The notes beneath the pieces were generated by a model. That model was not told the DNA's origin and made no database searches. It saw only the letters and a list, made by a program, of their open reading frames with translations. Source: Verrucomicrobiia bacterium (lineage in GTDB: Bacteria > Verrucomicrobiota > Verrucomicrobiia > Opitutales > Cerasicoccaceae). From it: a stretch of 64,000 nucleotides of DNA. How positions within the stretch are numbered: position 1 is the first letter of the stretch; every line of letters begins with the position of its first letter. Shown piece after piece: positions 34,453-44,483 of the stretch. The DNA is taken from positions 430,319-494,318 of the forward strand of contig JAUIHT010000005.1 in assembly GCA_030432235.1 (NCBI GenBank), read 5' to 3'. Both the position numbers and the translations under genes were made by a program.

Positions 34453-34609
34453 CTGTGTATTCAAGCCTCGAAACGAGGAGTCGACTTGAATTTTTCAGCC
34501 GAAAATTTGGCTTTCGAAGCGAGTTGAATCCAGATTCCAAGAACTGAGAAAACGAATTTTGGGCGAAAAAGGCACAAGAATCCGAAGTTTGGGAGGTTTG
34601 AATACACAG
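34453..34609. mobile_element. MITE-like element with 17-bp inverted ends and 7-bp target duplication
   Basis: CTGTGTATTCAAGCCTC (34453-34469) and GAGGTTTGAATACACAG (34593-34609) are terminal inverted repeats with one mismatch (16 of 17). CCTTAGT flanks both ends exactly (34446-34452 and 34610-34616), as expected for a target-site duplication. The 157-bp interior has no open frame of useful length but several short hairpins (for example CCTCG-AAA-CGAGG). The left duplicate carries the TAG of the endonuclease gene and the right carries the stop of the haem-binding gene. No transposase is present, so mobilisation in trans is inferred. Confidence 0.75.
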
Positions 34610-34611
34610 CC

Positions 34612-35076
34612 TTAGTGCTCTTCCTCCTCGTGGCTCGAATCACTGCTGGGCTTCGCAGTGTTGAAGGTCTTCTTGAGCCCCTCAGAGAAAACCGTGCGCT
34701 GCTCTTCGGTCAGTTGGGCCTTGGGGTGCATCCAGGTGTAGCTGTCCAGCGGCATCCAGCCCTCGTGAACGGCCTCCCAGGCCTCGTCAGCATCGCCCAT
34801 CGGCACTTCTGAAATATTAAAATGCTCGCGGCCCTCCTCGACGTGGTGGTTGATCCACCAGGAGACCGGGGCGACTTTGGCGTACCAGGGCCAGACTGTT
34901 TCGTTACTGTGGCAGTCTGCACAGGCACCCATGAACATCTCCTGGGTCTGGGGCGAATTCCATACCACCTGGTTCGTCACGGGAGGATTGGGCTTCACCA
35001 CCGGGATGAACTGGATGCCGACAAAGACGACAACGAGAACGACAAGAACGATGAGGGATTTCTTTTTCTTGGCCAT
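34612..35076 (-). CDS. Membrane-anchored haem-binding protein (Haem_bd family)
   Basis: A 154-residue protein. An N-terminal membrane anchor (LIVLVVLVVVFVGIQFIP) is followed by the haem-binding domain with c-type motif CADCH in FMGACADCHSNETVWPWYA, then APVSWWINHHVEEGREHFN, typical of the Haem_bd (PF14376) family of periplasmic monohaem proteins in Bacteroidetes and Verrucomicrobiota. Haem would be attached covalently outside the cytoplasm. The tail is acidic and His-rich (SSDSSHEEEEH). Its stop codon lies in the right copy of the 7-bp direct repeat around the MITE-like element. Convergent with the endonuclease gene. Confidence 0.85.
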   Translation of the reverse strand: MAKKKKSLIVLVVLVVVFVGIQFIPVVKPNPPVTNQVVWNSPQTQEMFMGACADCHSNETVWPWYAKVAPVSWWINHHVEEGREHFNISEVPMGDADEAWEAVHEGWMPLDSYTWMHPKAQLTEEQRTVFSEGLKKTFNTAKPSSDSSHEEEEH

Positions 35077-35184
35077 AGTAGATTATTATTAACAGAAAGA
35101 TGGGAAAGGACGGGAAGGAAAATCTAAGGACATGGTTTTCTATTCAATAAGCTTTCCGCTCATTCCGTTCTTCCTGTTAACGTG

Positions 35185-36579
<1,395 letters not shown>

Positions 36580-36607
36580 CGCCATCGCGCAAGTATTCAG
36601 CACCGAT

Positions 36608-37072
36608 TCAATTCGCGCTCAGCTTGACCGGCTTTTTGCGCGTCAGGCTAACGTCAACGGAACGGCCTGAGGCAATGTCATCATAAGTACCGACGAGTTT
36701 ACCGTTTTCTGACATGAGACAGAATACGCCGTGGGGTTTGCCGTCATACTGCGTTTCGATGGTCAGCAAGGGCATGGAGCCGATGAAGCGGCTCAAGACC
36801 ACTCGCTTGACCGTCAGTGCATCTTCGGAAATGACACCGACATCCGACTTACCCTCGGGATTTACCGACTTGATGACGAAAACCACCTCGGAACGCTCAA
36901 GGTGCCAATCTCCGCGAAATTCCGCCAGCTCTTCGCTGGTGAAACCTTTTTGCACGGATACTTCTTCGCTGGAGATGATTTTTACCCCCGCCCATGCAGG
37001 TTGAGACAACATACAAACAGTAAGCAGGCCGAGCAGGAAGCGGTGGTTAGGCGTACGAGTCAGGTTTTTCAT
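36608..37072 (-). CDS. Exported protein of unknown function
   Basis: A 154-residue protein. Signal peptide NHRFLLGLLTVCMLSQPAWA, then a small beta-rich domain (WHLERSEVVFVIKSVNPEG, KRVVLSRFIGSMPLLTIETQ, GKLVGTYDDIASGRSVDVSL). No known family recognised. Expected in the periplasm. The start codon (37070-37072) is preceded almost directly by a strong hairpin at 37074-37104. gdhA lies 70 bp downstream on the same strand. Confidence 0.65.
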   Translation of the reverse strand: MKNLTRTPNHRFLLGLLTVCMLSQPAWAGVKIISSEEVSVQKGFTSEELAEFRGDWHLERSEVVFVIKSVNPEGKSDVGVISEDALTVKRVVLSRFIGSMPLLTIETQYDGKPHGVFCLMSENGKLVGTYDDIASGRSVDVSLTRKKPVKLSAN

Positions 37073-37073
37073 A

Positions 37074-37104
37074 GTGTACCCAGTCTACGCCACAGACTGG
37101 ACAC
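37074..37104 (-). promoter_or_regulatory. Hairpin directly upstream of start codon 37072
   Basis: CCAGTCT (37080-37086) and AGACTGG (37094-37100) are perfect arms around ACGCCAC; GTGT (37074-37077) and ACAC (37101-37104) extend the pairing after a two-base bulge. It ends one base before the ATG on the minus strand, so it would cover any ribosome binding site in the mRNA. Confidence 0.45.
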
Positions 37105-37204
37105 AAGCGAGGTCAAACATTTGCAAATCATTGATAAACAAATAAAAGCAAAACCCTACGTGGCCTATACAAGACCCGGTACACGAATTCCTAAACCCGA
37201 TACC

Positions 37205-38338
37205 CTAGTGCGCGGGACTGAAGGTCACGCAGACGGCCTTGGGAACCACCACACTGTGGCCGATAGGGCTGAGCTTGCCGCTGTCTAAATCGATGGACAG
37301 GACCGTGAGGGTCTCGTCATCCTGTCCGGCAACGAGGAACCAGCGTCCGGTGGGATCGATGGCTGCGCCGCGCGGCTTGTTGACCTCTGCCGGGGCCACC
37401 TGGACGAGCTCAAGGCCGCCGTCATCGGCGAGGGCAAAGACAGCAACGGTTTCATCACCACGGCTGGTCACGTAGAGAAACTTTTCGGAGGGGTGCAGCA
37501 GGATGGCGGCGGTAGTAACGCCCTTATGGTCCGCTTCGGGCTCCAATTGAGTCGAGGCTGTCGCGATTTCCGTCAGGGTGCCCGTTTTAGCATCACGGCT
37601 GAAAGCAGTCGCGGCCAGGCCCATCTCGTGGTTCACCCAGGCACGGGTGCCGTCTGCGGAGAATACGATGTGCCGCGGGCCGCCTCCGGGCGTGATAGTG
37701 GCGAAGGGAACTTCGGCAGGCGTGATTTCAGCCGATTCGGTATCCACCTCAAAAATCCAGACCTTATCCGTGCCGAGGTCACAAGCATAAAGGTGGCGTC
37801 CGTCGGGGGAAGTGACGACGGCGTGAGCGTGGGGTGACTTTTGCCGCCCTTGGTTAGGACCACTGCCCTCAAACGCCACGAAGCTCGCCTGTTCGCCGAG
37901 AGAACCATCTTCCAAGACGGGAAAGCTGGCAATATCCCCGCTTCCGTAGTTGGCCACGAAGACGACCTTACCTGAGGGATCCGTAGAGACGTGACAGGCT
38001 CCGCCGCCACCGCTGGGCTGCGTATTGAGCATAGTCAGGCTGCCGTCTTCGTTACGTTGAAAAGCCCCTACACTGGCTTGTCCGGCCTCCATGGCCGCGT
38101 AGGCAAAGCACCCGTCGGGCGAGACCGCCACATAGCTCGGATTATCCGCTTCGGCCGCGAGAGTCAGTTCGCCCAACTCACCGGTTTCGGTGTCGAGCGT
38201 ACCGCGAAAGATGCCGCGGTCGGGCTGTTTATCGGTGTAAGTACCCAGGTAAAACTCGGCCTGGCCGGCCTGCAGCGAAAAAGCACACATAGAAAGCAAT
38301 AAAAAGGTAAGCGGGCGCAACATGGCGAGTAACTTCAC
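37205..38338 (-). CDS. Lactonase-family beta-propeller protein (exported)
   Basis: A 377-residue protein of the lactonase / 6-phosphogluconolactonase-like family (PF10282). Signal peptide PLTFLLLSMCAFSLQAGQA, then seven-bladed propeller repeats: FYLGTYTDKQPDRGIFRGTL, AADNPSYVAVSPDG-like blocks, KVVFVANYGSGDIASFPVL, SPHAHAVVTSPDGRHLYACD, NKPRGAAIDPTGRWFLVAGQ. Because it is exported it is unlikely to serve the pentose phosphate pathway; a periplasmic lactonase is possible. GTG 38338 overlaps the stop of the upstream gene; ATG 38323 is an alternative. Last gene of a four-gene minus-strand operon. Confidence 0.85.
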   Translation of the reverse strand: MKLLAMLRPLTFLLLSMCAFSLQAGQAEFYLGTYTDKQPDRGIFRGTLDTETGELGELTLAAEADNPSYVAVSPDGCFAYAAMEAGQASVGAFQRNEDGSLTMLNTQPSGGGGACHVSTDPSGKVVFVANYGSGDIASFPVLEDGSLGEQASFVAFEGSGPNQGRQKSPHAHAVVTSPDGRHLYACDLGTDKVWIFEVDTESAEITPAEVPFATITPGGGPRHIVFSADGTRAWVNHEMGLAATAFSRDAKTGTLTEIATASTQLEPEADHKGVTTAAILLHPSEKFLYVTSRGDETVAVFALADDGGLELVQVAPAEVNKPRGAAIDPTGRWFLVAGQDDETLTVLSIDLDSGKLSPIGHSVVVPKAVCVTFSPAH

Positions 38339-40284
38339 GACCCCTGCCCCACAGCCATCTGCCTGAGCGTTATCTGCTCCATGAGCTTCTTGCCGTTACG
38401 GGAAATGCCCTCATCGCAGGTCTTGGAAGCCGGGAAGATGTCCTGGGCGGCCAGATAGCGGTTCAGCGCGATGGCGAAGTTTTGCTCAGCCTCAGCGCGC
38501 TGGGCGGAATCCAGTGCGCTGACAAAGTCGGCCACGCGCGGAGCCAGGCGGGCCTGGGCTCGGGCCAACTCCGGATCATCGGGGTCAATCTCGGCGGCGC
38601 GGAGGAGCATCTCCCAGGCAGTGTAGGCGTTGTTTTGGGAAGACATTTCCTCGGCCTGCGAGATGAGAATCTCCACCTTGCCGACACGCTCGACCGCCTC
38701 CTTCAGCAGGGCCGAGCGATCCGGGTCGCGCATGAGCGCGGCGCCGAACTCCGTGCGGCGGTCGAAGATGGAGCGGTAGTCACTGCGGGACATGGCCTCG
38801 TCGAAAAGCATGGTGGCCTGGCTGGAGATGTCGGCCTTACTCGCCATATCGGCGGTGTAGTTCTTGATCGCCGGATTGAGCGGCCAGATCTGCGTGGCAC
38901 GGGCCAATGCTGCCTCAGCCTTGGCGAAGTCCCCGAGGCCGATAGCCTGCTGGGCGGCCATGAGGGAGAGATTGCTCAGGCGCTGCGCGGAACGCACGCC
39001 GGAGAGAATGCGCGAGGCGGGAAAGTCGTAGGCCATTTCCTTGGTGCGTTCCACCACCGCCTCGACCTCCGCATAGTCCTTCAGGTCGAGAAGGTTTCTG
39101 ACCTCGGTCACGTTACGGTAAATCTGCAGCAGCTTCTTTTTGCGATCCGGCGGATACTGCAGGACCTCGGGTTGGTACTCGCCCAGGAAGTAAGTTTCCT
39201 GAAGGCGCTCAAGGGCGGCGAAGAGCTCGTTGCTTTCGTAAAGACTGTTCACGGTGTTGACGCCCACGCGCACATCCGCGATGGCCTCCCGGGCCAGCAG
39301 CTCGACGGTCTCGACGGTGGGCGTAAAGTCGGAGACGGGGATGAACGACTGCAACTGCTCCAGACCGACCTGCAGGGACTGATGCGAGCCGCGGAAGGCG
39401 TACCGGTAAAAGGTCGCGGCAATCAGGCAGTGCTCGTAGCGACGCGTCAGCAGCAGATTGACGATTTGCGACTGGAATTGAAGCTTGGCCTGTAAACCGT
39501 TGGCCGTGCCCTGCGTTTCCATCAAGGCCAGACGCGCCTTGAGCTCGGCCAGCCGCTCGGCGGTAAAGGTCGCATCCGTCACGCCCTCCCAGACTTCGCC
39601 GGTGTGGCGGCCCTCGGCCTTGAGCTTCTGCACCTCGTTGAACTCACGTTCGTCCATCCAGGAGTTGGACGCCAGCTCACGCTCCAGGCGCTTGCGCTCC
39701 TCAGCCATGAGCGTTTTGCCGCGCGCGATGTTCTGGTTCTCATCGCGGATGCGCCAGATGTTGTAGACCTGATTCGCAACTGTCAGCGAAGCGCCGCCGT
39801 CCAGCTCGTAACGGCCCGCGACGAAGAGCAGCTTCCAGGCTTTGAACACCTCGTCATTGAGCTGCTCGGAGTCTTTCATGTCCTCCTCACCTGCGAGGGA
39901 CAGCATCTCGGCGATCTTCTGCAGGATGCCCAGGTAGATTTCGTCGTCGTCGCTGATGCGGGGCGAGGCCAGGTAACGCTCGAAGCGCGCTCGCGCCACC
40001 CGCGAGGAACCGATATCGAAGCTGCGGCCCTTCCAGTTGAAGCTGCCATTCTCAAAGTCGATGGAGTCGCTCTCGACGTCGAATGCCTTGTCACCCAGAT
40101 CGTTCATCGCCTGGGCGTCAATCAGCGGCGGCGGGCTGACAATCATCTGCGAGGGTTGCGAAGCAGCCGGTGCCGGAGCCGGACTAGACTTGGAGCTGGA
40201 GGGCGAATCAAACATGCCCGGAGGAGGCGCCTGCCCTATGAGGATGGACACCGACAGGGAGAGAAAAAGAAAAGCCGCTTTCAT
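38335..40284 (-). CDS. Exported helical-repeat (TPR-like) protein
   Basis: A 649-residue protein of unknown function. Signal peptide MKAAFLFLSLSVSILIGQA, then a Pro/Ser-rich linker and long alpha-helical repeats. TPR-like units are best seen near the C-terminus: FAKAEAALARATQIWPLNPA, AYTAWEMLLRAAEIDPDDPE, and AEQNFAIALNRYLAAQDIFP. It probably acts as a periplasmic scaffold. The start is 17 bp after the upstream gene, and it overlaps the lactonase-family gene. The link with an ABCG-like exporter two genes upstream suggests a joint envelope function. Confidence 0.7.
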   Translation of the reverse strand: MKAAFLFLSLSVSILIGQAPPPGMFDSPSSSKSSPAPAPAASQPSQMIVSPPPLIDAQAMNDLGDKAFDVESDSIDFENGSFNWKGRSFDIGSSRVARARFERYLASPRISDDDEIYLGILQKIAEMLSLAGEEDMKDSEQLNDEVFKAWKLLFVAGRYELDGGASLTVANQVYNIWRIRDENQNIARGKTLMAEERKRLERELASNSWMDEREFNEVQKLKAEGRHTGEVWEGVTDATFTAERLAELKARLALMETQGTANGLQAKLQFQSQIVNLLLTRRYEHCLIAATFYRYAFRGSHQSLQVGLEQLQSFIPVSDFTPTVETVELLAREAIADVRVGVNTVNSLYESNELFAALERLQETYFLGEYQPEVLQYPPDRKKKLLQIYRNVTEVRNLLDLKDYAEVEAVVERTKEMAYDFPASRILSGVRSAQRLSNLSLMAAQQAIGLGDFAKAEAALARATQIWPLNPAIKNYTADMASKADISSQATMLFDEAMSRSDYRSIFDRRTEFGAALMRDPDRSALLKEAVERVGKVEILISQAEEMSSQNNAYTAWEMLLRAAEIDPDDPELARAQARLAPRVADFVSALDSAQRAEAEQNFAIALNRYLAAQDIFPASKTCDEGISRNGKKLMEQITLRQMAVGQGS

Positions 40285-40300
40285 GATTACCTTGGTATTA

Positions 40301-40717
40301 TCAATATTTGACCAGATCTTCCACGTAAATCAGGCCACCCTCCCGGACCACGATATCCATGTGGTAGCGCTGGCCGGTGTGCAGGCTGACCCCGAGCGAG
40401 TCGGGCACAAAGACGGCCACGCGACTGTCAAGGCCTTCCGGCTGCACCGCGACCAGCTTGCCGGTGCCCTCCTGCCACAGGAGCATGGAGTGTATCTGCC
40501 CGGTCAGGCGATAGCGATTCCCCAGGAAGTTGGTGGGATTGTTCTGGTACTGAAGCGCCGGTAGTGGTTCCAGGCTGCTGAAGCCGCCACTTTTGAGGAA
40601 AAGCACCGAGGCGATTACCAGCGCGGCCAAGGCCAGGGCCACCAACGCCCCCGAGACGGGATTTACCTTGCCGGGATAACCGGCAAAAGCGGGGGAACTG
40701 GGGCGACGCATGTGCAT
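40301..40717 (-). CDS. Membrane-anchored protein, possible OB-fold domain
   Basis: A 138-residue protein. A basic start (HMRRPSSPAFAGYPGK) is followed by one membrane helix (GALVALALAALVIASVLFL) and a small soluble beta domain (FLGNRYRLTGQIHSMLLWQE, LVAVQPEGLDSRVAVFVPDS, GQRYHMDIVVREGGLIYVED) whose strand order looks OB-fold-like. No family recognised. Starts at 40711, 40717 and 40747 are possible. It lies between the ABCG-like gene (58 bp upstream) and the TPR-like gene (16 bp downstream) in one operon. Confidence 0.6.
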   Translation of the reverse strand: MHMRRPSSPAFAGYPGKVNPVSGALVALALAALVIASVLFLKSGGFSSLEPLPALQYQNNPTNFLGNRYRLTGQIHSMLLWQEGTGKLVAVQPEGLDSRVAVFVPDSLGVSLHTGQRYHMDIVVREGGLIYVEDLVKY

Positions 40718-40775
40718 TGGTGTATGAGATAAACGGCTAATCCGCACGGCTGAAAGAGAAAAAACCAGGCTGTTT

Positions 40776-42446
40776 CTACCGCCATTGACGGCGATGACAC
40801 CCCCAAACGACCAGGATCACGCCCGCCAGGGCCTGCAGGAAGAGCACCAGCAGCGACAGCCCCGGCCCGGAAACCCACTCGGTGTTCTGCTGGCGGAAGG
40901 CATCGAACAGCCGCGTATCTCGCATGGCCCCCAAGTATCCGGCCCACCCCCAGTACGCGGTGATGAACGGCCTGCAAACCCAGACCAGCGCGTCCGGCAA
41001 GGCCAGCACCACCCCTGAGAGCGGCAATTGAAAACCCACTAGGTAAATCGACAGCAGCGAAGCTTTTTCCGCCGATTGGAAGACCGCGGAGAAGCCCAAA
41101 CTGACCGCCGTCATGGCCACACAAACCATGCACAACGCCGCCATCTCCCACAGCCAGGGACCGGGAAACTCGCAGATGACCTTGACGAAGATCGTCATCC
41201 AGGCCCCCTGCACTGCCGCGACCAGCGAAGTGAAGACGATTTTGGAGCTCGCGTAGGCTCCGGGATTCAAACCGGAGAAGCGCTCCTTTTCGAAGAGGTT
41301 GCGCTCGGCCGCGATTTCGCGCCCGCCGTTGTTCGCCCCCATCAGGGTCAGCAGGATAACCTGGAACATGATCAGACCCGTGACCAGTTGCGCGGTCTGC
41401 ATCTGCTCGATTTGGAAGGCGACCGTCTGCTGCAACTCCTCCATCAGGCCGAGGTTCCGGTCGAGGGCCAGGCCCTGGATCTGCGGCAGGCCGTCGAGGG
41501 CGAAGATGACCACCATGCAGGGGAAGCCCAGCGTGATGGCCAGGGTCAAAATCAAATAGCCCCGGTCCCTCAGGAAGAGCCGCCCACGCCGACGCAACAG
41601 CGTGAAGAATTGGGAAAAGGGCGAAGGATGAGAGGCATGGGACGAGGGCGCATCCAATTTTGTGGCTTCAGGTTCCTCCGCCGCTTGCCCTTTGTCCCTC
41701 GCCACGCGCCACTTTTCGGTCCAGTGCTCCGGGGGATGCCCGTTGAGGACATCGTAGAGATGGAGAGCGTCAGGGATGTTGAAATACTCGCAAAGCTCCG
41801 GCAGCGTCCCCTGGAAAACGACCGACCCGGCGTTGACCACCGTGATGCAGTCGAAGTAATCCAGCTTGGCCAGGTTGTGGATGATGCAGAGGAAGGTTTT
41901 GCCCTGCTCGCGGCGCAGGTTATCCAAAAGGGTGAGAATCTGGTCCTCGGAATTCGGGTCGAGGCCGCTGGTGACCTCGTCGCAGACCAGAAAGGCCGGG
42001 TCGAGGGTTAGCTCCAGTCCGAGGCCAAGACGGCGAAGCTGCCCGCCGGAAAGCGACTCGACGCGGGTATCCCGGCGCTGATCCAGCCCGATGGTCTGGA
42101 GAATGGCCTCGAGGCGGCGCTGCCGCTCCGTCTTGTCGTCGAGAAAAAGCTCCAACGTGTAGCGAAGGGTCTCCTCGACGGTCAGCTTGGGCTGGGCGAT
42201 GCTGAACTGCGGGGCGAAGCCCACCCGGCCGGCCAGCTCACGCGCATCACGGACCGGCGCGCCGTCGTAGGTCACCTCTCCCTCGCTGGGCAGGATGCCG
42301 AGCAGGGCCTTGACCAGAGTGGTCTTGCCGCAGCCGGACGGCCCGATAACGGCGTTAAGCACGCCCGCCGGGAACGTCGCCTCGGCTTCGTTGAGGATGA
42401 CCTGGCCGTCAGGCGTGCGAACTGTCAGGTGCTGGCAGGCGAACAT
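40776..42446 (-). CDS. ABCG-like ABC transporter, ATPase fused to membrane domain
   Basis: A 556-residue half-transporter with the nucleotide-binding domain first. Walker A VIGPSGCGKTTLVKALLG, signature SLSGGQLRRLGLGLEL, Walker B FLVCDEVTSGLDPNSE, H-loop IIHNLAKLDYFDC, as in the ABCG/White group. From about residue 280 an ABC-2-type membrane domain with about six helices follows (LILTLAITLGFPCMVVIFAL, GLIMFQVILLTLMGANNGG, LSLLVLFLQALAGVILVVWG). It probably works as a dimer to export a lipid-like or hydrophobic substrate; the substrate is unknown. First gene of a four-gene operon, divergent from 42496. Confidence 0.85.
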   Translation of the reverse strand: MFACQHLTVRTPDGQVILNEAEATFPAGVLNAVIGPSGCGKTTLVKALLGILPSEGEVTYDGAPVRDARELAGRVGFAPQFSIAQPKLTVEETLRYTLELFLDDKTERQRRLEAILQTIGLDQRRDTRVESLSGGQLRRLGLGLELTLDPAFLVCDEVTSGLDPNSEDQILTLLDNLRREQGKTFLCIIHNLAKLDYFDCITVVNAGSVVFQGTLPELCEYFNIPDALHLYDVLNGHPPEHWTEKWRVARDKGQAAEEPEATKLDAPSSHASHPSPFSQFFTLLRRRGRLFLRDRGYLILTLAITLGFPCMVVIFALDGLPQIQGLALDRNLGLMEELQQTVAFQIEQMQTAQLVTGLIMFQVILLTLMGANNGGREIAAERNLFEKERFSGLNPGAYASSKIVFTSLVAAVQGAWMTIFVKVICEFPGPWLWEMAALCMVCVAMTAVSLGFSAVFQSAEKASLLSIYLVGFQLPLSGVVLALPDALVWVCRPFITAYWGWAGYLGAMRDTRLFDAFRQQNTEWVSGPGLSLLVLFLQALAGVILVVWGCHRRQWR

Positions 42447-42495
42447 GGCGGAGTGTTAATTACAGTTGTCGTCGGCGAAAGAAGGGGTAGCGTCG

Positions 42496-43092
42496 ATGCT
42501 CATGCGTCGATTGGCAATCCTAAGTATTCTCGCCCTGGGCTCACTGGCTTGTAACAGCCTGTGGGGCCTCAACATTCAGCAGGGAGCGCTTCCCAACAAG
42601 CGGCTCTTCGCCGTGGAGTTCCCCAACGGGCTGTCCTTTTACGCACGCCACGACCGCATCAACTCCGCTTCGATGCAACGCTACCAGAGCGGCCCCTATC
42701 TGGTCACCGAGATGGTCATTGATATCGCCGACAGCGACGTGCTCCTGCGCGTCTACCACACCGAGTTGATGACCACCCAACGCATCACGGAACGCACCCC
42801 GGATGAGGTCCCCGGCGCCATCCGGCCCGATGTCCCCGACGCCGTGCAGAAGCTCATCGACCGCGGACGCAAGGGCACGGACCGGCTCGCCACCGGCGAC
42901 ATGGTGGTGAAGGACTACCCGACCTCCACCCACGCCAAAACAGTCGAGTTCCGCGTCTCCCAAAAGGAAGAGCTGGAGAATTTCTATCAGCGCTTCATCA
43001 GCATCTTTACCGGGCAGGATTCCCCCGCGGGCGACGACGATGCCAACGCCACGCGCATCACTCTGGCGGGCACGATTTTCACGTTGCAGTAA
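42496..43092 (+). CDS. Exported protein of unknown function
   Basis: A 198-residue protein. An N-terminal hydrophobic segment (RRLAILSILALGSLACNSLW) suggests export; the Cys lies in SLAC, which is a poor lipobox. The body is predicted alpha/beta (RLFAVEFPNGLSFYARHDRI, PYLVTEMVIDIADSDVLLRV, EELENFYQRFISIFTGQD). No family recognised. ATG 42496 follows an AAGGGG stretch by about eight bases; ATG 42502 is also possible. It is divergent from the ABCG-like gene and upstream of the beta-lactamase-fold pseudoenzyme gene. Confidence 0.65.
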   Translation: MLMRRLAILSILALGSLACNSLWGLNIQQGALPNKRLFAVEFPNGLSFYARHDRINSASMQRYQSGPYLVTEMVIDIADSDVLLRVYHTELMTTQRITERTPDEVPGAIRPDVPDAVQKLIDRGRKGTDRLATGDMVVKDYPTSTHAKTVEFRVSQKEELENFYQRFISIFTGQDSPAGDDDANATRITLAGTIFTLQ

Positions 43093-43142
43093 TCATCACG
43101 ATTTCCCTTGTCGCTCTGCCCTCGGGCGGGCTCAATAGCAAC

Positions 43143-44483
43143 GTGTTTCGAAGCATTCGCCAGTGCTTGTTTCTTTGCCTGTTCATTCCGCTGCTGCATG
43201 CGGTTGACCCGACCGTATTCAGCGAAGGCCGGGTTCAGGTGCCCTTGGAGAAGGAAAAGAAACCCTCGGTGGCCGCCACCCTCCTGGAGGACCTGGCCAG
43301 CGTCCGCACCCTGCCGGAAAGCCTGGACTACCCCGCCCTCCCCCCGGAGGAGCTGCGGGCCTTTTCCGAATACCTTGACGGCCTGGCGCAGGACCTGCGC
43401 GTGCCCGGCTACGCCCTGCTCATCCTGCAAGGCAAAGACACCGGGTTGGAGCATTGCTACGGACTCCGGCGCGTGACCGAGATACCCCCCGTCGACCCGA
43501 ACACCGTCTTTAACATCGGGCCGCCCACGGCCGCTTTTTCCTCGCTGCTAGCCGCCACCATGGATGGCGAGGACGGCTTTTCCTACCAAAAGCTGGCCCG
43601 GCGCATCTGGCCACGCTTCCGCATGAGTGACTCACGCTCCGCCGATCAGGTGGACCTCTACCAGCTCTTCACCATGACCGCCGGCGTCCCCTCTTACACC
43701 GACCGCATCCTCGACCCGGCCTGGGCCCGCCCCGAGGACGTCTTCGAGGTCATCGCGCAGGCGCCGGTCATCGCACCGCCGGGCCGTCTCTTCGAGCCCA
43801 GCACGGTCAGTTCCGCCGCCGCCGGCTACCTGACCGGCATCGCCGAGCACAAGGGCGAGGACTTCTACACCGCCTACACCAAGGCTATGCGCACGAGGCT
43901 GATCGAGCCGCTCGGCATGACTACCGCCACCTTCTCGCGGGAAAAAGCCGAGGCCGGCGCCAACATTGCCAGCCCGCACGTGCGCAAGGGATCCGGCTAC
44001 GACCCGGCCAAGCGCTGGGAGCCGCAGGTCAACGCCCTCGCGCCCGCCATCGGCCTCAAGGCCAGCCTCCGTGATATGGGCCGCTGGCTGACCGCGGAGC
44101 TGCTCGCGGGCGAGACCGCCGAGGGCAAACGCCTGGCCAGGCCGATTAGCGTCCGACAGCGCTGGCAACCCGCGCGCGCCCAGAACAGCCAGAGCTACGG
44201 CATGGGCTGGTCGCGCCAGTACTACCAGGGCGTGGAAATCATCGCCTCCATGGGCAGCTACGACCGCCAGAGCGCCGCCATCGGCATCCTGCCCGCCTAT
44301 CGCACCGGCTTCGTCGTGCTCGTCAACTGCGACGGCGAAGAGGCCAACCGCATCATGCAGGAGGTCGCCCTCGGCACCGCCGAGATGTTCCGTGCCATGC
44401 TCGCCGAAGAAAACACCCCCGGAAAACCTTCTCCTGAAAACACGCCCGAGCCGTCCGAAGCAACGCCATCCACCGAGCCATGA
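43143..44483 (+). CDS. Beta-lactamase-fold protein lacking catalytic residues
   Basis: A 446-residue exported protein (signal MFRSIRQCLFLCLFIPLLHA) with the fold of serine beta-lactamase/esterase family PF00144. Framework motifs are kept: FRVPGYALLILQG-like strand, LFTMTAGVPSYTD (normally LLTHTSGLPSY), IEPLGMTTATFS, YGMGWSRQYY. The nucleophile motif Ser-x-x-Lys is replaced: where FNIGSxTKAF is expected it reads FNIGPPTAAFSS, and the Tyr-x-Asn position reads EPSTVSSAA. The protein is therefore probably a binding or structural pseudoenzyme. The GTG start overlaps nothing upstream; its end overlaps the PhoD-like gene by ATGA. The tail is Pro/Glu/Thr-rich. Confidence 0.8.
   Translation: MFRSIRQCLFLCLFIPLLHAVDPTVFSEGRVQVPLEKEKKPSVAATLLEDLASVRTLPESLDYPALPPEELRAFSEYLDGLAQDLRVPGYALLILQGKDTGLEHCYGLRRVTEIPPVDPNTVFNIGPPTAAFSSLLAATMDGEDGFSYQKLARRIWPRFRMSDSRSADQVDLYQLFTMTAGVPSYTDRILDPAWARPEDVFEVIAQAPVIAPPGRLFEPSTVSSAAAGYLTGIAEHKGEDFYTAYTKAMRTRLIEPLGMTTATFSREKAEAGANIASPHVRKGSGYDPAKRWEPQVNALAPAIGLKASLRDMGRWLTAELLAGETAEGKRLARPISVRQRWQPARAQNSQSYGMGWSRQYYQGVEIIASMGSYDRQSAAIGILPAYRTGFVVLVNCDGEEANRIMQEVALGTAEMFRAMLAEENTPGKPSPENTPEPSEATPSTEP

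Noticed and set aside
38482..39495. Plus-strand open frame of 337 codons opposite the TPR-like gene
   Set aside because: The minus-strand gene has a signal peptide and overlaps its operon neighbour; the antisense frame has no features.
43105..43135. Terminator at GCCCTCGGGC before the beta-lactamase-fold gene
   Set aside because: The loop is only two bases, the stem is four, and no T-tract follows.
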